This document shows positions 1-10,195 of a stretch of 64,000 bases of DNA, in pieces (position 1 is the stretch's first letter; every line of letters begins with the position of its first letter). The translations under genes were made by a program, and so were the position numbers. The notes beneath the pieces were generated by a model. The model searched no databases and was not told the DNA's origin. It worked only from the letters and a program-made list of their open reading frames with translations. The DNA is from Hyphomicrobiales bacterium (GTDB taxonomy: Bacteria > Pseudomonadota > Alphaproteobacteria > Rhizobiales > Beijerinckiaceae): positions 1-64,000 of the forward strand of contig JAGWTA010000014.1 in assembly GCA_028869185.1 (NCBI GenBank), in the 5' to 3' direction.

Positions 1-214
1 CCGGCGCAGGTGCGGCCGGCGCGGCCGCGGGCGCGGCTTTCGCCTCGTGCGGACCGAGCGTGCGGCGCTTGACCTTCTCGACCACGACGGCTTTCGAGCG
101 GCCATGCGAGAAGCTCTGGCGCACCGTGCCCTGCTCGACAGGGCGCTTCAGCGTGAGCGTCTTGCCTGCGCCGACATGGAGCGTTTTATCGCCGGGGTTT
201 TTCGTATCCGTCAT
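1..214 (-). CDS. infB: Translation initiation factor IF-2, N-terminal fragment
   Basis: This is the first 71 codons of infB; the rest lies beyond the left window edge. IF-2 is the GTPase that places initiator tRNA on the 30S subunit. The fragment starts [15 protein letters not shown] and continues with the basic [20 protein letters not shown] segment typical of the IF-2 N-terminal domain in alphaproteobacteria, then enters an alanine/proline-rich linker ([12 protein letters not shown]). The GTPase domain is not in the window. Its ATG overlaps the TGA of the upstream ylxR gene by ATGA, which implies translational coupling, and the rimP-nusA-ylxR-infB order is the standard operon. The identification rests on the N-terminal motif plus context. 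Confidence 0.9.
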   Translation of the reverse strand, partial: MTDTKNPGDKTLHVGAGKTLTLKRPVEQGTVRQSFSHGRSKAVVVEKVKRRTLGPHEAKAAPAAAPAAPAP

Positions 215-870
215 TCGTCCGTTCCATCGTGTCCGGCCAGGCCGTCCGTTTCCGCTGTCCCGCAGCGATAAACAAGCAACCGCCGGCAACGCGCCAGAAA
301 TGCCTCGCTGGCTGCGCCCGGTTTGAGCGCAGCATGTATCACATTTGACCGGCCCAACGCCAAATCCAATTGCGCGCCGCCGAAGAGATCGACCACCGGC
401 GGCGCTGCGGGCCCGAAAACCCGCCGCGCAGCCTGCGCCATCTTTCGCGCCCCGTCCGCCGCGCCATCGCGCGCCTGGATGAGGCCGACCGTCTTTCCGG
501 AGGCGATTTCCGCCTCCACCTTGGCCGCGCCCGTCACGACGAGCCCGGCCTTGTTGGCCATGGCGAGCGACTGCAGGCAGTCGCGCGCCATCAATTCATC
601 GACCTGGGCGACGAGCGCCTCGGTCGCATTGGCCGTGCGCCGGAAGCCGCGCTCGAAAGCCCGGCGTCGCACCGCCTGCGCCACGACCGCGGCCGTTCCC
701 TCCGTCCAGACGCCGCGCCCCGGAAGGCGGCGACGCAGGTCCGGCACGACCGCCCCGTCGGGGGCGAGCGCGAAGCGGATCATCGCCTCGGGCGGCCCGG
801 AAACCCGCGTGACGACGCAGGTGCGCGACGATTTTCCGTCGCTTCCCTCGTCATTCGCCTCGCGGGCCAT
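211..870 (-). CDS. ylxR: YlxR/DUF448 family RNA-binding protein with L7Ae-like C-terminal part
   Basis: A 219-residue nucleic-acid-binding protein between nusA and infB. The N-terminal part (about residues 15-85) is a YlxR/DUF448 domain with RTCVVTR and the glycine-rich GRGVWTEGT stretch. The C-terminal half (about 90-190) looks like a ribosomal L7Ae-type fold ([20 protein letters not shown]), a combination usual for alphaproteobacteria. The family is thought to bind RNA and to affect transcription or translation; the exact job is not settled. It starts 6 nt after the nusA stop codon and overlaps infB by 4 nt, so it is co-transcribed with both. Confidence 0.88.
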   Translation of the reverse strand: MAREANDEGSDGKSSRTCVVTRVSGPPEAMIRFALAPDGAVVPDLRRRLPGRGVWTEGTAAVVAQAVRRRAFERGFRRTANATEALVAQVDELMARDCLQSLAMANKAGLVVTGAAKVEAEIASGKTVGLIQARDGAADGARKMAQAARRVFGPAAPPVVDLFGGAQLDLALGRSNVIHAALKPGAASEAFLARCRRLLVYRCGTAETDGLAGHDGTDE

Positions 871-876
871 GCGGCT

Positions 877-2454
<1,578 letters not shown>

Positions 2455-2506
2455 ATGCTTTCTCCCGTTTCAAATACTGCGGCGCTGGCCGCGTTGAACC
2501 TTCAAC

Positions 2507-3235
2507 TCAAGACTTCTTGAACCCGGTCTGCACGCCGGCGGGGGTGTGCGGATTCTGTTTGGCGCGGCGCGCAGCCGCATGCTTTTCGGAAAAGCGGCCT
2601 GGCCCCTTGCGCGGCGCGGCGGCGGCCGCTTCCTGCGCAGCGCGCTCGGCTTCCTGCTTCTCGGCTTTCAGCGCCGCGCGAATCAGCGCGTCGGTCAAAA
2701 CAACACGCGCTTCATCGAGTTCGGCGAGCGGGAGTTTCACCAGCTTGTCCTCGTCCGAACGCGCGTCGGTGCGCTCGATCGTGAGCACGGCGCTCTCGCC
2801 TTCGCCTTCAACGGCGCGCACCAGACCGCGATAGCGCTTGCGGCCGTCCGCCTGCGGAGCGGTCATCTCGATGCGGATTTCCTTGTCGAGCGCGCGGCGA
2901 AAATCCGACACGCGCGCCAGCGGACGATCAATGCCGGGCGAAGATACTTCCAGGCGATAGGCTTGCGCGACGGGATCGGCGACATCGAGCACAGGCGAAA
3001 GATTCTGGCTCGCCAGTTCGCAGTCGTCGACGCTCATGGCGCCGTCGGGCCGTTCGGCCATGATCTGAACGGTCTGTCCGTCCTGCCCCGAAATGCGCAC
3101 GCGCACCAGCCGGAAGCCGAGCCCCATCAGAGTCGGCGCGGCAATCGCGGCGACGCGCGCGGCAAGACCCGTCTCGGAAACGAGACGCGGTTCGGCCAGC
3201 AAATCCTGCGGCGCTTCTGCGGCGGCTTCAGTCAC
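2507..3235 (-). CDS. rimP: Ribosome maturation factor RimP
   Basis: RimP (242 aa from this start) assists maturation of the 30S subunit. The two-domain core is clear: [34 protein letters not shown] and [12 protein letters not shown], followed by the SH3-like C-terminal domain, then a lysine/arginine/alanine-rich tail ([11 protein letters not shown]) as in other Hyphomicrobiales. The open frame extends upstream to 3457, but that part crosses the terminator-like leader hairpin. The GTG at 3235 is preceded by GGAG at proper distance and gives an N-terminus (TEAAAEAPQ...) of normal length, so I chose it. First gene of the rimP-nusA-ylxR-infB operon. Confidence 0.9.
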   Translation of the reverse strand: MTEAAAEAPQDLLAEPRLVSETGLAARVAAIAAPTLMGLGFRLVRVRISGQDGQTVQIMAERPDGAMSVDDCELASQNLSPVLDVADPVAQAYRLEVSSPGIDRPLARVSDFRRALDKEIRIEMTAPQADGRKRYRGLVRAVEGEGESAVLTIERTDARSDEDKLVKLPLAELDEARVVLTDALIRAALKAEKQEAERAAQEAAAAAPRKGPGRFSEKHAAARRAKQNPHTPAGVQTGFKKS

Positions 3236-3262
3236 ATCGGACTCCGGCGCGCCATCCAAACA

Positions 3263-3295
3263 AAAAAGAGCGGGTCCCGGTCGGGCCCCACTCTC
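3263..3295 (-). terminator. rimP leader attenuator (intrinsic-terminator hairpin in 5' leader)
   Basis: Read on the minus strand, GAGTGGG...CCCGCTC closes a GC-rich hairpin (with an inner CCC/GGG stem) followed directly by six U residues. It lies between the rimP promoter and the rimP GTG start, so termination here would abort the operon. A rimP leader of this kind is a known predicted attenuator family of alphaproteobacteria. What controls it is not visible; feedback by NusA is a natural guess. Confidence 0.75.
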
Positions 3296-3335
3296 AACTG
3301 ACCCGGACGGTCGCATGAGAATTGAAGATGTGTTC

Positions 3336-3364
3336 ATTATATGTCTTCGCAGCGCTTTTTGCAA
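3336..3364 (-). promoter_or_regulatory. Sigma-70-like promoter of rimP-nusA-ylxR-infB
   Basis: On the minus strand TTGCAA (3359-3364) and TATAAT (3336-3341) are separated by 17 bp. Transcription would begin near 3329, giving a leader of roughly 95 nt that contains the attenuator hairpin. Inferred from sequence only. Confidence 0.6.
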
Positions 3365-3536
3365 GCTGCGGATTTCATGGGGCCGCAGGCAGCCCAGTGC
3401 CATTTTTCGCCGTGCGCAAGCGCGCTTATCGCGCGGGAGCGAATGCAGTCCAGCCATGAAACGCTATAAAAAAAGACATATATTGCGTTCTCATCGAACG
3501 AAGCCTACGCCTTCCCACTCTGGACGGGGGATTTTC

Positions 3537-4280
3537 GTGGCTGATTCAAAAGATTACGGCGCTACGCAGTGCATCGCCTGCCCGCTGCGCAAACTTCCGG
3601 CTTTCGCTTCGACAGCGGTCGACCCAGATTTCACGCAAAAGCTGAAAAAGGGCGAATATAAATTCGCCCCGGGCGAGACGATCATCAAGGAAAACGGCGC
3701 GACGCCGCATTTCTACACCATTCTTTCGGGATGGGCGTTCAGCTATCGCATGCTGCCCGACGGGCGCCGACAAATTCTTGACGTGAAGGTCGCCGGCGAT
3801 CTCATCGGCATCCAGTCCGCCATGCTGGCTACGATGACGCATGGCGTCGACGCGCTGACCGAGGTGACGGCCTGCGCCTTTGCGCGCGATCGTTTTTTCG
3901 ATCTCTTCCGCTATCCGGAAATCGCCTACAACATCACCTGGCTGGCCTCGGCAGGCGAATGCGCGCTGGAGCAGGCGCTGCTGTCGATGGGGCGCAAGAA
4001 CGCGATCGAGCGCACCGCATACCTGCTCTGGTATCTCTACGAGAAAGGCAAGGCGGTGGGGCTGGTGAAGGACAACCGGCTTTTTCTGCCGATGACGCAG
4101 ACGCAGATTGCGGACACGCTCGGCCAATCGCTCGTCCACACCAACAAAACTCTGCAAAAGCTGCGCCGTATGGGCGTCGCCTATATCAACGAGCGCGAGC
4201 TGATCGTCGAAAAGGAAGACCTGCTCAACGAACTGGCGAAGGTCGATTCGCCTCTGCCGGCCAAACGCCCGCTGCTTTAG
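3537..4280 (+). CDS. Crp/Fnr family transcriptional regulator
   Basis: A 247-residue dimeric DNA-binding regulator with a cyclic-nucleotide-like sensor domain (about 30-150, including FAPGETIIKENGATPHFYTILSG and DLIGIQSAML) and a C-terminal winged helix (about 175-240; recognition region TQTQIADTLGQSLVHTNKTL). Cysteines sit at 12, 15 and 113; the first pair is CIAC and the third is where FNR has its distant ligand, but FNR needs four, so oxygen sensing by an Fe-S cluster is not supported. The longer frame begins inside the rimP leader; I chose the GTG at 3537 because GGGGG lies just upstream. Signal and targets are unknown. Confidence 0.85.
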   Translation: MADSKDYGATQCIACPLRKLPAFASTAVDPDFTQKLKKGEYKFAPGETIIKENGATPHFYTILSGWAFSYRMLPDGRRQILDVKVAGDLIGIQSAMLATMTHGVDALTEVTACAFARDRFFDLFRYPEIAYNITWLASAGECALEQALLSMGRKNAIERTAYLLWYLYEKGKAVGLVKDNRLFLPMTQTQIADTLGQSLVHTNKTLQKLRRMGVAYINERELIVEKEDLLNELAKVDSPLPAKRPLL

Positions 4281-4287
4281 GCGGCGA

Positions 4288-4917
4288 TTACTGGCTCGAC
4301 CACACGATGCGCGCGATCCATTGCAAATCGCCGGTGGCGATCGTGCGGTCGGGATGTTTCTCGTTCAGCGATTTCAGTTCGACCGTTTTTGCGGTCTGGC
4401 GTTTGAGTTCCTTGGCGAGAATTTCGCCTTCCTTCGTCTTCGCCACGACACGGTCGCCGCGCCGCACGGGCGCGGCCGGCGAGACGATCACGATATCGCC
4501 GTCGCGATAGGCGGGCAGCATGGAATCGCCGGAAATCTCCAGCGCATAAGCGTTTGGATCGGCGACGCCGGGGAAGTCGATCTCGTCCCAGCCCGCGCCC
4601 GCGGGAAAGCCGCCATCGTCGAAAAAGCCGCCGTCGCCCGCCTGCGCCAGACCGATCAACGGCAGCGGGCGGCGCGGCGTGCGCGCCTCGGGCCCCAGCA
4701 GCGCCATGAACTGGTCGACGCTCGCGCCCGTCGCCTCGAGAATTTTCGCCAGCGATTCTGTGGAAGGCCAGCGCAGCCGCCCGTCGATCGAGCGGCGTTT
4801 CGATTTGTTGAATGTCGTGGGGTCGAGCCCCGCCTTGCGCGCAAGCCCGGAAGCGCTCATGCCGTGCTTTTGCGCAAGCGCGTCGATGGCGGTCCAGATT
4901 TGCGTATGCGTCAGCAT
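4288..4917 (-). CDS. XRE-HTH / S24 peptidase repressor (LexA/CI-like)
   Basis: A 209-residue two-domain repressor. Residues 5-75 form an HTH (SASGLARKAGLDPTTFNKSK); residues 85-205 form a LexA/CI-like S24 domain. The catalytic pair is visible as Ser132 (GDSMLPAYRDGD) and Lys169 (LAKELKR), and Ala93-Gly94 (AQAGDGG) fits the self-cleavage site, so RecA-stimulated autocleavage is plausible. ATG 4917 is preceded by AGGAGG. A consensus promoter with a dyad in its spacer lies just upstream, suggesting autoregulation. It is convergent with the Crp/Fnr gene. It is not LexA itself (the HTH differs), and no phage genes are near. Confidence 0.85.
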   Translation of the reverse strand: MLTHTQIWTAIDALAQKHGMSASGLARKAGLDPTTFNKSKRRSIDGRLRWPSTESLAKILEATGASVDQFMALLGPEARTPRRPLPLIGLAQAGDGGFFDDGGFPAGAGWDEIDFPGVADPNAYALEISGDSMLPAYRDGDIVIVSPAAPVRRGDRVVAKTKEGEILAKELKRQTAKTVELKSLNEKHPDRTIATGDLQWIARIVWSSQ

Positions 4918-4939
4918 GGCCGAACCTCCTTTGAATCGA

Positions 4940-4969
4940 TATTTAGGACATGTTTCCTTATTTTGTCAA
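4940..4969 (-). promoter_or_regulatory. Promoter with overlapping dyad upstream of the S24 repressor
   Basis: Minus-strand TTGACA (4964-4969) and TAAATA (4940-4945) with an 18-bp spacer. The spacer holds AGGACATGTTTCCT (4945-4958, plus-strand reading), an imperfect dyad AGGA-N6-TCCT centred between the boxes. That is a likely operator for the repressor itself. Confidence 0.6.
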
Positions 4970-5055
4970 GCCGCGTCGTTTTTCGTGTGAAAGACGGACT
5001 TTGCGCCCATCACCGCCCTCTCGACCAGCCGTCCGGTCCGGCGCATAGAGGCGGC

Positions 5056-5397
5056 ATGACTTTCATCTACAAGATAGCGCCCCGCGCGCTTTGGGCCGCC
5101 GCCGAGCGCGCCGGCCGTTTCGAGGGCGCGCCTGTGGATCTGCGCGACGGGTTCATCCATTTTTCGACGGCCGCGCAGGCGCGCGAAACGGCGACCAAAC
5201 ATTTCGCGGGCCAGGACGACCTGCTGCTGATCGCCGTCGACGCCGCCGCGCTGGGCGATGACCTTAAATGGGAGGTCTCGCGCGGCGGCGCGCTGTTTCC
5301 CCATCTTTACGGCGCCTTGCCGCTGTCGGCCGTGCGGCAGGTTTTCGCGCTGCCCCTGACCGATGGCGCGCATCAATTTCCGGAGCACATCGCATGA
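5056..5397 (+). CDS. DUF952 family protein
   Basis: A small 113-residue cytosolic protein with the DUF952 pattern: [20 protein letters not shown] at the start, [20 protein letters not shown], then [35 protein letters not shown] broken by loops. The family is conserved but has no established biochemical function. ATG 5056 follows AGAGG. Its stop overlaps the pyrD start by ATGA, a pairing often seen in alphaproteobacteria, so the two are probably translated together. Confidence 0.88.
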   Translation: MTFIYKIAPRALWAAAERAGRFEGAPVDLRDGFIHFSTAAQARETATKHFAGQDDLLLIAVDAAALGDDLKWEVSRGGALFPHLYGALPLSAVRQVFALPLTDGAHQFPEHIA

Positions 5398-6446
5398 TGG
5401 GTCTGTTCGACGCTCTGGCGCGTCCGCTGATGATGAAGATGGACCCTGAGCAGGCGCATGCGCTCACCATCAAGGCGCTCAAACATGCGCCGGCGCCGCC
5501 GCGCGCGCGGGATGACGCGCGGCTCGGCGTCGACGCTTTCGGCCTGCGTTTTCCCAACCCTATCGGCATGGCGGCCGGGTTCGACAAGAACGCCGAAGCG
5601 CCCGACGCCTTGCTGGCGCTCGGCTTCGGTTTCGCCGAAGTCGGGACGATCACGCCGCAGCCGCAGCCCGGCAATCCGCGCCCGCGCCTGTTCCGGCTCC
5701 CGGAGGATCGCGGCGTCGTCAACCGGTTCGGATTCAACAGCGAGGGACATCGCGCCGCACATCGGCGCCTGGCGGATCGCGGGGGGCGCACAGGAATTGT
5801 CGGCGTCAATGTCGGCGCCAACAAGGAAGCGCGCGATCGCATCGCCGATTACGCCGCCGGCGTCGCCGCCTTCGCGGATGTCGCCTCCTATTTCACGATC
5901 AACATTTCCTCGCCCAACACGCCAGGCCTGCGCGATCTGCAGCAAGCAGCGCAACTCGACGATTTGCTCGCGCGCGCGCTGGCGGCGCGCGACGCGGCGC
6001 CCGTGCGCCGGCCCGTGCTGCTGAAGATTGCGCCCGATCTCGACCTGCGCGATCTCGATGACATCGTGCGCGTTGCGCGCGCGCGCGCCATCGACGGCAT
6101 GATCGTCTCCAACACGACAATTGCGCGCCCCGAGAGTTTGCGTTCCCCAAACAAAAGCGAAGCGGGCGGGCTTTCCGGGCGGCCGCTGTTTGCGCTTTCG
6201 ACACGCATGCTCGGTGAAACGTTCAAGCGGGTTGAACGGCAATTTCCTCTGATCGGCGCAGGCGGCGTCGATTCCGCCGAAACCGCTTTCGCCAAGATCG
6301 AAGCCGGCGCCAGCCTCGTGCAGCTCTATTCGGCGCTGGTGTTCGAAGGCGTCGGTCTGGTGGCCCGCATCAAGCAGGGGCTCGTGCGGCGCATGGCGCA
6401 AGAAAAACTCGACAGTCTGGCGAGCGTGGTGGGGCGCAGCGCGTAA
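5394..6446 (+). CDS. pyrD: Dihydroorotate dehydrogenase (quinone), class 2
   Basis: PyrD (350 aa) oxidises dihydroorotate to orotate in pyrimidine synthesis, passing electrons to membrane quinone via FMN. The N-terminal helix pair ([20 protein letters not shown]) marks the membrane-associated class 2. The barrel shows [12 protein letters not shown], the NRFGFNSEG loop and the catalytic-serine region [15 protein letters not shown], then [15 protein letters not shown] and FPLIGAGGV for FMN and orotate. Length is normal. It overlaps the DUF952 stop codon by 4 nt; a second ATG three bases later could also be used. Confidence 0.97.
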   Translation: MMGLFDALARPLMMKMDPEQAHALTIKALKHAPAPPRARDDARLGVDAFGLRFPNPIGMAAGFDKNAEAPDALLALGFGFAEVGTITPQPQPGNPRPRLFRLPEDRGVVNRFGFNSEGHRAAHRRLADRGGRTGIVGVNVGANKEARDRIADYAAGVAAFADVASYFTINISSPNTPGLRDLQQAAQLDDLLARALAARDAAPVRRPVLLKIAPDLDLRDLDDIVRVARARAIDGMIVSNTTIARPESLRSPNKSEAGGLSGRPLFALSTRMLGETFKRVERQFPLIGAGGVDSAETAFAKIEAGASLVQLYSALVFEGVGLVARIKQGLVRRMAQEKLDSLASVVGRSA

Positions 6447-6483
6447 CTGCGTGTTTGCGCAAAAACGTCTTGGAACAAAAATA

Positions 6484-6822
6484 TCATGGAGAATGCGTCA
6501 CGACTGCGCGCGCGACCTTGCCGTTCTCGAATTCCAGCGTCTCGCTCACATGCGTCTGGCCGTTGCGCAGATAGGCGATCGTCATGCACTGGGGGCCTTC
6601 GTAAAAGCGGACGAGCGTGAAATGCAGGACGGGCGTTTCGTCGAGCGCCCTACGCCAATAGTGACGCAAGGCGTTGCGGCCTTCGATGCGCGCTGCGCCG
6701 GTTATTTTCAACGCCGTCGGCGAAACGAGAACGATATTCTCGGCATAATGATCGAGAATCCGCTCAAGATCGCGCGCATTCCACGCCGCGATCCAATCTT
6801 CCGCAAAGCGCGGCCCGTTCAT
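6484..6822 (-). CDS. NTF2-like / SnoaL-type small protein
   Basis: A 112-residue protein with the cone-shaped NTF2/SnoaL-like pattern: RFAEDWIAAWNARDLERILDHYAEN, a central IEGRNALRHYWRRAL helix and antiparallel strands (LHFTLVRFYEG, SETLEFENGKVARA). Such proteins may be enzymes or binding proteins; no catalytic residues can be assigned here. Its start overlaps the stop of the DUF6460 gene by ATGA, so the two are coupled. Convergent with pyrD. Confidence 0.75.
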   Translation of the reverse strand: MNGPRFAEDWIAAWNARDLERILDHYAENIVLVSPTALKITGAARIEGRNALRHYWRRALDETPVLHFTLVRFYEGPQCMTIAYLRNGQTHVSETLEFENGKVARAVVTHSP

Positions 6823-7163
6823 CGCGCGCCCCGCGCGTTGAAGATGCGCAGCACGAGCCAGACCGGCACGACGAGCACGGCGCCGGCCGCAATATAATCG
6901 GCGATCTGGCGCAGGCTGTCCCAGCCATAGAGCCACAAGCGGTCTATCATGCGCTGAATGGCCCAGAACACTTCGTACGGACGAATGTTGAGCCACATCA
7001 GCAGCGCGCCGACAACCAGCGAAACGAAGACGAGACGCGCCAGAACGGCGAGCGGGGGGCCACCCATCATGCGCGCGAGCAGGTTTGCGCGGCCCTGCCC
7101 GTCGGCCGCGACATGCGGCGGCGCAGGTTGCTGGAACGCATTGGCGTTGAAATCGGCGCTCAT
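6819..7163 (-). CDS. DUF6460-type small membrane protein
   Basis: A 114-residue protein with a polar N-terminus (MSADFNANAFQQPAPPHVAA) and two hydrophobic helices: LAVLARLVFVSLVVGALLMW and AAGAVLVVPVWLVL. Between them is WAIQRMIDRLWLYGWDSLRQ. It resembles the DUF6460 family of Hyphomicrobiales, function unknown; the family name is from memory of its pattern. I chose the ATG at 7163 because the longer frame upstream runs through the neighbouring gene. Coupled to the NTF2-like gene by a 4-nt overlap. Confidence 0.7.
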   Translation of the reverse strand: MSADFNANAFQQPAPPHVAADGQGRANLLARMMGGPPLAVLARLVFVSLVVGALLMWLNIRPYEVFWAIQRMIDRLWLYGWDSLRQIADYIAAGAVLVVPVWLVLRIFNARGAR

Positions 7164-7174
7164 GTCGGATGCCT

Positions 7175-7591
7175 TCAGATCTTGTCGGGGTTGCTTTCGG
7201 CGTCGCGCATCACGCGCATCATGCGGCGGATGAATTGTTCGGCGAAATCCATCGCACGATTGAAATCGCTCTGGTTCGGCAGGCCGTTGCGCGTCGTTGG
7301 CGCAGGCGCTGTTTTTGCCGCGGCGCTCAAACGCGCATTCTCGCGCGAAAGTCGATCGATCTCGTCCTGCAGGGCCGAGCGCTCGTCGGCGGCGGCTTGA
7401 CAGCGCGCCGAGCCGTTTTCGACCTTGCACAGCGAAACAGCGCCTGTGCGCGTGTCGAGGCGCAGGAAGCCGTCGGGCGCGGGCGTCATGGAATAGCGGC
7501 CGTTTTCGCCATCGGCGCCTTCGGCGAAAGCGACAGGCGTCAGCGCAAGACAAAAACCGAGCGCGACAAAGATCGGCGCAACGAAACGCAT
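7175..7591 (-). CDS. Secreted protein with short coiled coil, unknown function
   Basis: A 138-residue protein with a signal peptide (MRFVAPIFVALGFCLALTPVAFA, cleavage after AFA), a small beta segment around GRYSMTPAPDGFLRLDTRTG and the two cysteines of VSLCKVENGSARCQ, then a coiled coil (RSALQDEIDRLSRENARLSA) and a basic C-terminal helix (QFIRRMMRVMRD). ATG 7591 is preceded by AAGGAGG at good distance, which fixes the start inside a longer frame. It is 11 nt upstream of the DUF6460 gene and likely co-transcribed with it. I do not recognise a function. Confidence 0.75.
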   Translation of the reverse strand: MRFVAPIFVALGFCLALTPVAFAEGADGENGRYSMTPAPDGFLRLDTRTGAVSLCKVENGSARCQAAADERSALQDEIDRLSRENARLSAAAKTAPAPTTRNGLPNQSDFNRAMDFAEQFIRRMMRVMRDAESNPDKI

Positions 7592-7652
7592 GAAGTCCCT
7601 CCTTCGATGCGAACGCTGCATTAAATGGGACGCAATTCCGGCCGTTTCAAGA

Positions 7653-8324
7653 TCAGTCCGCGATGCGCCCGCCGGCGCCGGCGAGCGCTTCGACCTTGGC
7701 GGCGGTGATGACCGCTTGCGTGCGGCTTTCAACGCCAAGCTTCGTGAGAATAGCGGAAACATGCGCCTTCACGGTCGCTTCCGATACGTTCAGCTCGTAG
7801 GCGATCTGCTTGTTGAGCAGTCCTGCCGAGACCATCATGAGAACACGCACCTGCTGCGGGGTGAGCGAGGCCATGCGACGCACGAGATCGGCGGTTTCCT
7901 TGTCGACCGGCGCGGAAAGATCGACATCGGGCGGCGTCCACAATTCGCCGTCGAGCACCTTGCGAATGGCGTCGCGCATGCCTTCCATGTCGGTCGTCTT
8001 GGGGATGAACCCCGAGGCGCCGAAATCGATGCAACTGCGCATGACGCTGCGGTCCTCGTTGGCCGAGACGATGACGACAGGCACATCGGGATGTTCGGCG
8101 CGCAGATACATCAGTCCCGAAAAACCGCGCACGCCGGGCATTGCAAGGTCAAGCAGCACAAGATCGACGGCGCCATTCGATTTCAGTTCGCGCGAAACGC
8201 CTTCCAGATCGCCGGTTTGAAGGATGAGCGCATCGGGCAGCGCGCCCTCGACCGCTTGCGCCAGCGCGCCGCGCACCAGTGGATGATCGTCCGCGATCAG
8301 AATTTTTGTCGCCGTTTCCCCCAC
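7653..8324 (-). CDS. NarL/LuxR-type response regulator
   Basis: A 223-residue two-component regulator. The receiver domain (1-125) has acidic residues 12-13, phospho-acceptor Asp59 (LVLLDLAMPG), VIVSANED and the conserved lysine in GFIPKTTD. The C-terminal LuxR HTH (about 150-215) reads LTPQQVRVLMMVSAGLLNKQ and VSEATVKAHVSAIL. GTG 8324 is chosen because AGGAGG lies immediately upstream; the frame stays open far beyond it only as a shadow of the divergent gene. No histidine kinase lies beside it. It is divergent from the symporter-like gene, which may be its target. Confidence 0.88.
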   Translation of the reverse strand: MGETATKILIADDHPLVRGALAQAVEGALPDALILQTGDLEGVSRELKSNGAVDLVLLDLAMPGVRGFSGLMYLRAEHPDVPVVIVSANEDRSVMRSCIDFGASGFIPKTTDMEGMRDAIRKVLDGELWTPPDVDLSAPVDKETADLVRRMASLTPQQVRVLMMVSAGLLNKQIAYELNVSEATVKAHVSAILTKLGVESRTQAVITAAKVEALAGAGGRIAD

Positions 8325-8432
8325 GCCGCCTCCTGCTTCTGCGCCCGGCGCCACTTGCGACACAGGGGACGGCATTCTATCCCATCGGCCCTTGGAGGGC
8401 GCAAGTCTTTGCGCCGGGAGCAGGAAACGGCG

Positions 8433-10187
8433 ATGCGCGGCGACGACGACAGACGGCTGGAACGCGCCGCTCTCGATGGGCGCATCGCCTTTGTCATGGC
8501 GGGAATCGCCATCGCCGGCGCGCTCGTCGCCCTTCTCGACCGGATCGGCGCGCCCGAAAGGCTGGTCGCTGCGCTCGGCCCGGCGATGACGCTGATCGGC
8601 CTGTGCATCGGCGGCGTGATGCTGCGCACCATGCGAATCTCGCGATTTTACGCCGGTGGGCGCGATATTCCCCCGCCCTACGCCGGCCTCGCCACGGCGG
8701 CGATCGCGGCCGGGATCGCCCTGCCCTTCGCGCCGCCCACCGGCGACATGACGTCCGGCGCCGGGGTTTTTGCGGGCCTTGCGGGCGGACTGGCGGCGGC
8801 CGCGCTCGTCAGCGGACCCTATCTGCGCAAGACCGGCGCTTTTTCGGCGCCGGACCTTATCGCAGCGCGTTTTCCCGGCGCGCCGCTGCGGCTGGCCGTG
8901 GCGGCCCTTGCTGCGCTCTGCGCCGCCATGACGGCGCTGGCTGGGCTGGAAATGGCGTCTTTTGGCCTTTCGACGATCGCCGGGATCGGCCGGCCGGCGG
9001 CGGCGATCCTGCTGGCGGCGACCTTGCTGCTGTTTGCCGCGCCTGGCGGGCTTTCCGCCACGGTCTGGGGGGCTGCGGCGGCGGGCGGGCTGTTCGCGGC
9101 GGCTTACGCCTTGCCGGTGCTGTTGCTGTGGGCGCGCGGGGAGCCGCCCGCGTTGCCGGTGTTTGGCGACGAGCAGGCCTGGACCGCCGCCATGCAACGC
9201 ATCGCGGCCTGGCAGGGGCCGCACAGCCAGTCGGCCAATCTCTGGCTTTCGGCCGCCATGGCCTTCGGCATGGGCTGTCTGGGGCCGCTCATCGCACCGC
9301 TGACCACCGCGCGCAACGAGACCAGCGCACTCGCCTCGGGCGCCGTTGCGCTGGTGTGGGGGACGATTCTCGCCGCCGTTGTCGCCGCGACGATCGCGGG
9401 CTCTGCAACCTTGCTGAGCGAGGGCGCAACCGGCCGCGCGCCAGGGCGCCTTCCCGATACGATCTATGCGGCAAGCGCCACCGGGCTGGTGTCGATCTGC
9501 GGAGCGTCGGCGGGAACAGCCGCAAAAGCGGAAGCGGCGTGCCGCGCGACCATTCCGCCGCCGGGCCTCATACGCGCCTCGGACATCCACACGCGCGGCG
9601 GTTTCCTGTTGACCGCGCTGCCGCCGCTCGCTGGCCTCGGCGCGGCGCAAGCGGGCTTCGTCTTTGCGGGCGCCATTGCGCTCGGGCTCGCGCTGGCGGC
9701 GGCCGGTTTCATGAGCTTCGCCGCCGCGCTCGGCAATGACGCCTTTTATCGCCTGCGCGACCAGACTGCGTTGACGAGCCGCCGGCTGGCCATCACGCGC
9801 GCCTTGCTGGCGGGCGGCGTCGTGTTCGGCGCCGCGCTGGTCGGCATGCGCGAATTCGATCCGCGCGTGCTGATCGGGCTCGCCATTGCGCTGGCGGCTG
9901 CCGGCATCGCGCCCTGCCTCGCGCTGACGGCGTGGCGACGGGCGGGCGCTATACAGGCGCAGATCGCTTTCGTCGCCGGGCTTGTCGCTGCTTTCGCCGT
10001 TTTTGCTTTCGTGCCGAACACGATCGAAAATCTCGCCTTCGCTGCTGTTTGCGGCGCTGCTGCGGGCCTCGCCGCCGGCATAGGCGCCGGCTATCTGCTG
10101 CCCAACCGCGACGCCCAGGCCGCCGACGATTTCGTGAGCGCCCTCATGCGGCCAGGCGAAACACTCTCGCCCGATAAGGGCGCCTGA
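8433..10187 (+). CDS. Sodium:solute symporter-like polytopic membrane protein
   Basis: A 584-residue, very hydrophobic protein with about 13 predicted membrane helices, starting after a short charged tail (MRGDDDRRLERAALDGRIAF). The segment FYAGGRDIPPPYAGLATAAI resembles the first conserved block of the SSS (SLC5) family, and LPDTIYAASATGLV lies where this family has its large loop. Key sodium-site residues cannot be confirmed by eye, and the many alanines and glycines blur the match, so transport function is inference. ATG 8433 follows AGGAAA. It is divergent from a NarL-type regulator, a pairing that suggests regulated uptake of a small acid. Confidence 0.65.
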   Translation: MRGDDDRRLERAALDGRIAFVMAGIAIAGALVALLDRIGAPERLVAALGPAMTLIGLCIGGVMLRTMRISRFYAGGRDIPPPYAGLATAAIAAGIALPFAPPTGDMTSGAGVFAGLAGGLAAAALVSGPYLRKTGAFSAPDLIAARFPGAPLRLAVAALAALCAAMTALAGLEMASFGLSTIAGIGRPAAAILLAATLLLFAAPGGLSATVWGAAAAGGLFAAAYALPVLLLWARGEPPALPVFGDEQAWTAAMQRIAAWQGPHSQSANLWLSAAMAFGMGCLGPLIAPLTTARNETSALASGAVALVWGTILAAVVAATIAGSATLLSEGATGRAPGRLPDTIYAASATGLVSICGASAGTAAKAEAACRATIPPPGLIRASDIHTRGGFLLTALPPLAGLGAAQAGFVFAGAIALGLALAAAGFMSFAAALGNDAFYRLRDQTALTSRRLAITRALLAGGVVFGAALVGMREFDPRVLIGLAIALAAAGIAPCLALTAWRRAGAIQAQIAFVAGLVAAFAVFAFVPNTIENLAFAAVCGAAAGLAAGIGAGYLLPNRDAQAADDFVSALMRPGETLSPDKGA

Positions 10188-10195
10188 AGCAGGCG

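Larger units (their letters stand above)
3236..3536. other. Divergent control region between rimP and the Crp/Fnr gene
   Basis: This 301-bp stretch has no gene. It carries the rimP promoter and leader hairpin on the minus strand. On the plus side there is AT-rich sequence (CTATAAAAAAAGACATATATTG, near 3463-3486) that could hold the promoter of the Crp/Fnr gene, but I cannot place its boxes with confidence. Confidence 0.5.

Noticed and set aside
3537-4280. FNR-type oxygen sensor reading of the Crp/Fnr protein
   Set aside because: Only three cysteines are near the right places (12, 15, 113); FNR needs four, so a cluster is not supported.
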